Shown one piece after another: positions 63,401 to 64,000 of a stretch of DNA of 64,000 bases. The first letter of the stretch is position 1, and every line of letters starts with the position of its first letter. Location: positions 100,737-164,736 of the forward strand of contig NZ_JPVR01000072.1 in the NCBI RefSeq assembly GCF_000772935.1, given 5' to 3'. Both the position numbers and the translations under genes were made by a program. The stretch comes from Lysinibacillus boronitolerans JCM 21713 = 10a = NBRC 103108. Its GTDB lineage: Bacteria; Bacillota; Bacilli; Bacillales_A; Planococcaceae. The notes under the pieces are model-generated. The model was not told where the DNA came from. It saw nothing but the letters and a program-made list of their open reading frames with translations, and did no database searches.

Positions 63401-63922
63401 GAAATGTTACTTGGAATGATGGGTACAACAGATGTGAATACATCATTTAAGGCAAAGAAGGATCGAGGCTATTTTATCCTTGTTAACAGCATGGGGCTTG
63501 GCCAGGTATCTATTCAGCCCTATACATTAACATTGTTTGATCATAAGCATGTGGATGAAGATGCGGATTCAAAATTAGTAAATGGTGTACCTAGCAAGCC
63601 ATCTGTTCTTGTGAAAAAGGACGAGAAATGGGTTGCAACGCAATATTTAAATGCAGGTATTCCATTTGGCGATAAAGACTATTTTGAATGGAATAACGAC
63701 CAGAAGCGCGAAGTCTTCTTCTCTCTTCAAACAGAAAAAGCGTTGGATGGTGTTATTCGAGTGTTGGATGCAAACGGAAAAACCGTCAAAACATTCGATC
63801 TTTATGGAGCTGGTGACGCCGAGGTAGGTACGGTGGAGCTTGATGCAGGCAAATACTATATTGAAGTAAGTGAGTTTGATGGCAAAGCTAGCACACAACC
63901 CTATACGCTTGAAATTAAATAG
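60422..63922 (+). CDS. Secreted subtilisin-like serine protease with long beta-rich C-terminal region
   Basis: A 1166-aa exoprotease. A signal peptide (about residues 1-27, cut after AFA) and an I9-like propeptide (about 50-122) precede the S8 domain (about 135-410). The catalytic residues are D158 (VIDSGVD), H190 (DHGTHVAG) and S348 (GTSMASP). The remaining 750 residues hold about five acidic beta-sandwich units resembling pre-peptidase C-terminal (PPC) domains, each marked by a DYFxF- or DYYYY-like segment. There is no LPXTG or S-layer anchor. TTG 60422 follows AAGGAG. Most PPC-bearing proteases carry only one or two such domains. Confidence 0.9.
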   Translation: MKSWYKKSVAVVASAALMVPAASAFAEAPQHKAKNMLANSAKQTEKNEEKWMSKDTIVIKHSGLDKNVHKKIGSKVIRSIPSLGYDVVQLNKGVSIEKAVSYYLKQNGISSVSPSYIYHSFTKEADPKKQEMYHLNLLQMDKALELAGNHDVTVAVIDSGVDFKHPDLKSQVLPPYNAAAPANTTYSGDHGTHVAGIIAAAKDNGVGGHGINPNAKLLPIDVFNGNEGANDFIIAQGILYAIEQGVDVINMSLGGYGESPLMKEAVQKAIDSGITIVAAAGNESTDEYSFPASFEGVISVGSTNERNKLSSYSNYGPSVDIVAPGEDIYSTVHDAKKGSSFVKFSGTSMASPVVAGIASLLKSKDPSLKPHQIEAILEMTAQDLGEKGYDLTYGHGLVDPVKALQFDFNKLPKHYSETKEDRIKNAKVLAKNKLNTEQGAFEQQDEKKWYKVDLEENEYAQLTLKGADKYDYAFDLYFYPNSGIGDVEPILVNDVRVGKKEGYLFKADQKGTLVIGVKDHNGSYSLKGKSTYIFTAQTTKDLPIDTIDKSTMEPIKKFPYSTAGKNYTLLSKDQQQDQDYFTFSVKKPTTLQFDLSGIPGVTASMELYLKDDFNPVPPEEIDQAENDEGEEEEAYPMQTAYGTAKGEPVRMIIDAVPDQEYVLSVSNESNSEFSMEMFFSGGIEKEETISESMIPYTLKGEVVTLPPDEDGLPVDEAMAEENVPEGQLPLIETNIKKRNAIDSLMSMLLNSTGSGNLENVDPIIKQAIRFEIGEDQKAYFQTDYDEDYFLFKAKEDALYSFSFLKGMNQMPTGTVFEYDEETKELIPVSSLTNDLGILALLLGSAGNEDDAKVIPLKKDKTYVVAVVNAGERSAEPYTLKTKKIGDLPAEYNPDNHEEAKALKIQPGTTYRDHLIYQDDVDYYYYKQQGNDEVMSLLLSSVPFTNEQLTQLPKELQKDLKFAGAIIEDTNGNMKIDAKEMETEIPFGLGDNILEMLLGMMGTTDVNTSFKAKKDRGYFILVNSMGLGQVSIQPYTLTLFDHKHVDEDADSKLVNGVPSKPSVLVKKDEKWVATQYLNAGIPFGDKDYFEWNNDQKREVFFSLQTEKALDGVIRVLDANGKTVKTFDLYGAGDAEVGTVELDAGKYYIEVSEFDGKASTQPYTLEIK

Positions 63923-63952
63923 ATAGAAATAAACAAAATCCCCTAGACCATT

Positions 63953-64000
63953 GAACTGCTCCCCAATTGTTAGACACATCTAACAATTGGAGGAGCAGTT
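63953..64000. repeat. Near-perfect inverted repeat, terminator or IS-end-like, at the window edge
   Basis: AACTGCTCCCCAATTGTTAGA and its complement flank a CACA loop; the right arm has one extra base. It lies about 30 bp past the protease stop and could be its terminator, but no T run is visible before the window ends. The arm TGAACTGCTCC...TTAGACA also looks like an IS3-family terminal repeat (from memory). Confidence 0.6.

Noticed and set aside
1..64000. tRNA, rRNA, prophage, toxin-antitoxin or defence-island genes
   Set aside because: None was recognised on either strand; the only abortive-infection-named family (CPBP at 22941) is a housekeeping-type membrane protease here.

Overview
The window looks like chromosomal DNA of an endospore-forming, low-GC Gram-positive of the Bacillales, most like Lysinibacillus. 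The reasons are AT-rich sequence with strong AGGAGG-type ribosome binding sites and frequent TTG/GTG starts, T-box leaders, sigma-A and sigma-B promoters of Bacillus type, a sporulation-type diadenylate cyclase (CdaS), and a cobalamin operon whose gene order recalls the one I remember from Bacillus megaterium. The genus is an inference. No rRNA, tRNA, CRISPR array, prophage or intact insertion sequence was seen.

Left part (1-30000). ilvD is read leftwards from a promoter with an upstream CcpA (cre) site. Just past its stop lies the 5' part of an isoleucine-type T-box leader that runs off the window, presumably controlling ilvB. Next come a lactone oxidase/PLP-enzyme pair, two small-protein genes or remnants, a sigma-B-type stress membrane protein, a lytic transglycosylase, mscL, a 1-kb tandem-repeat array, the metI-metC pair, a Nudix hydrolase, an acetyltransferase and a cupin. 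Then follow a transporter/M20 peptidase pair, a GntR-controlled membrane-protein operon, argGH, a MerR/CPBP pair, an SDR/metallo-hydrolase pair, proC under a proline T-box, and namA.

Middle (30000-41000). This holds a DUF2332 protein, a quinone/electrophile-response operon of MhqR type with a good MhqR-like operator, cdaS, a TetR-MFS pair with matching operators in front of both genes, a chemotaxis receptor and ribonuclease Z.

Right part (40900-60300) is a B12 island. A leftward operon runs from a 2Fe-2S protein through CbiH-reductase fusion, CbiX, CbiJ, CbiC, CbiD, CbiET, CbiL, CbiF, CbiG, CbiA, SirC, CobA, a nitroreductase, CobO, CobQ and a class I methyltransferase. It covers uroporphyrinogen III to adenosylcobyric acid by the early-cobalt (anaerobic) route. 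A rightward cbiMNQO cobalt transporter diverges from it. Each arm has its own cobalamin riboswitch and terminator. The nucleotide-loop genes (cbiB, cobU, cobS, cobT) are not here. A large secreted subtilisin-type protease closes the window.

The most unusual feature is three separate intergenic tandem-repeat arrays (7250-8260, 18932-19105, 43288-43446). All are built from modules of about 21 bp with a GCGG/GAGCG-type core, and in two of them the core recurs at exactly 21 bp. A second is a duplicated small-gene cassette (50-aa protein plus terminator), intact at 12854-13006 and frameshifted at about 19190-19342.
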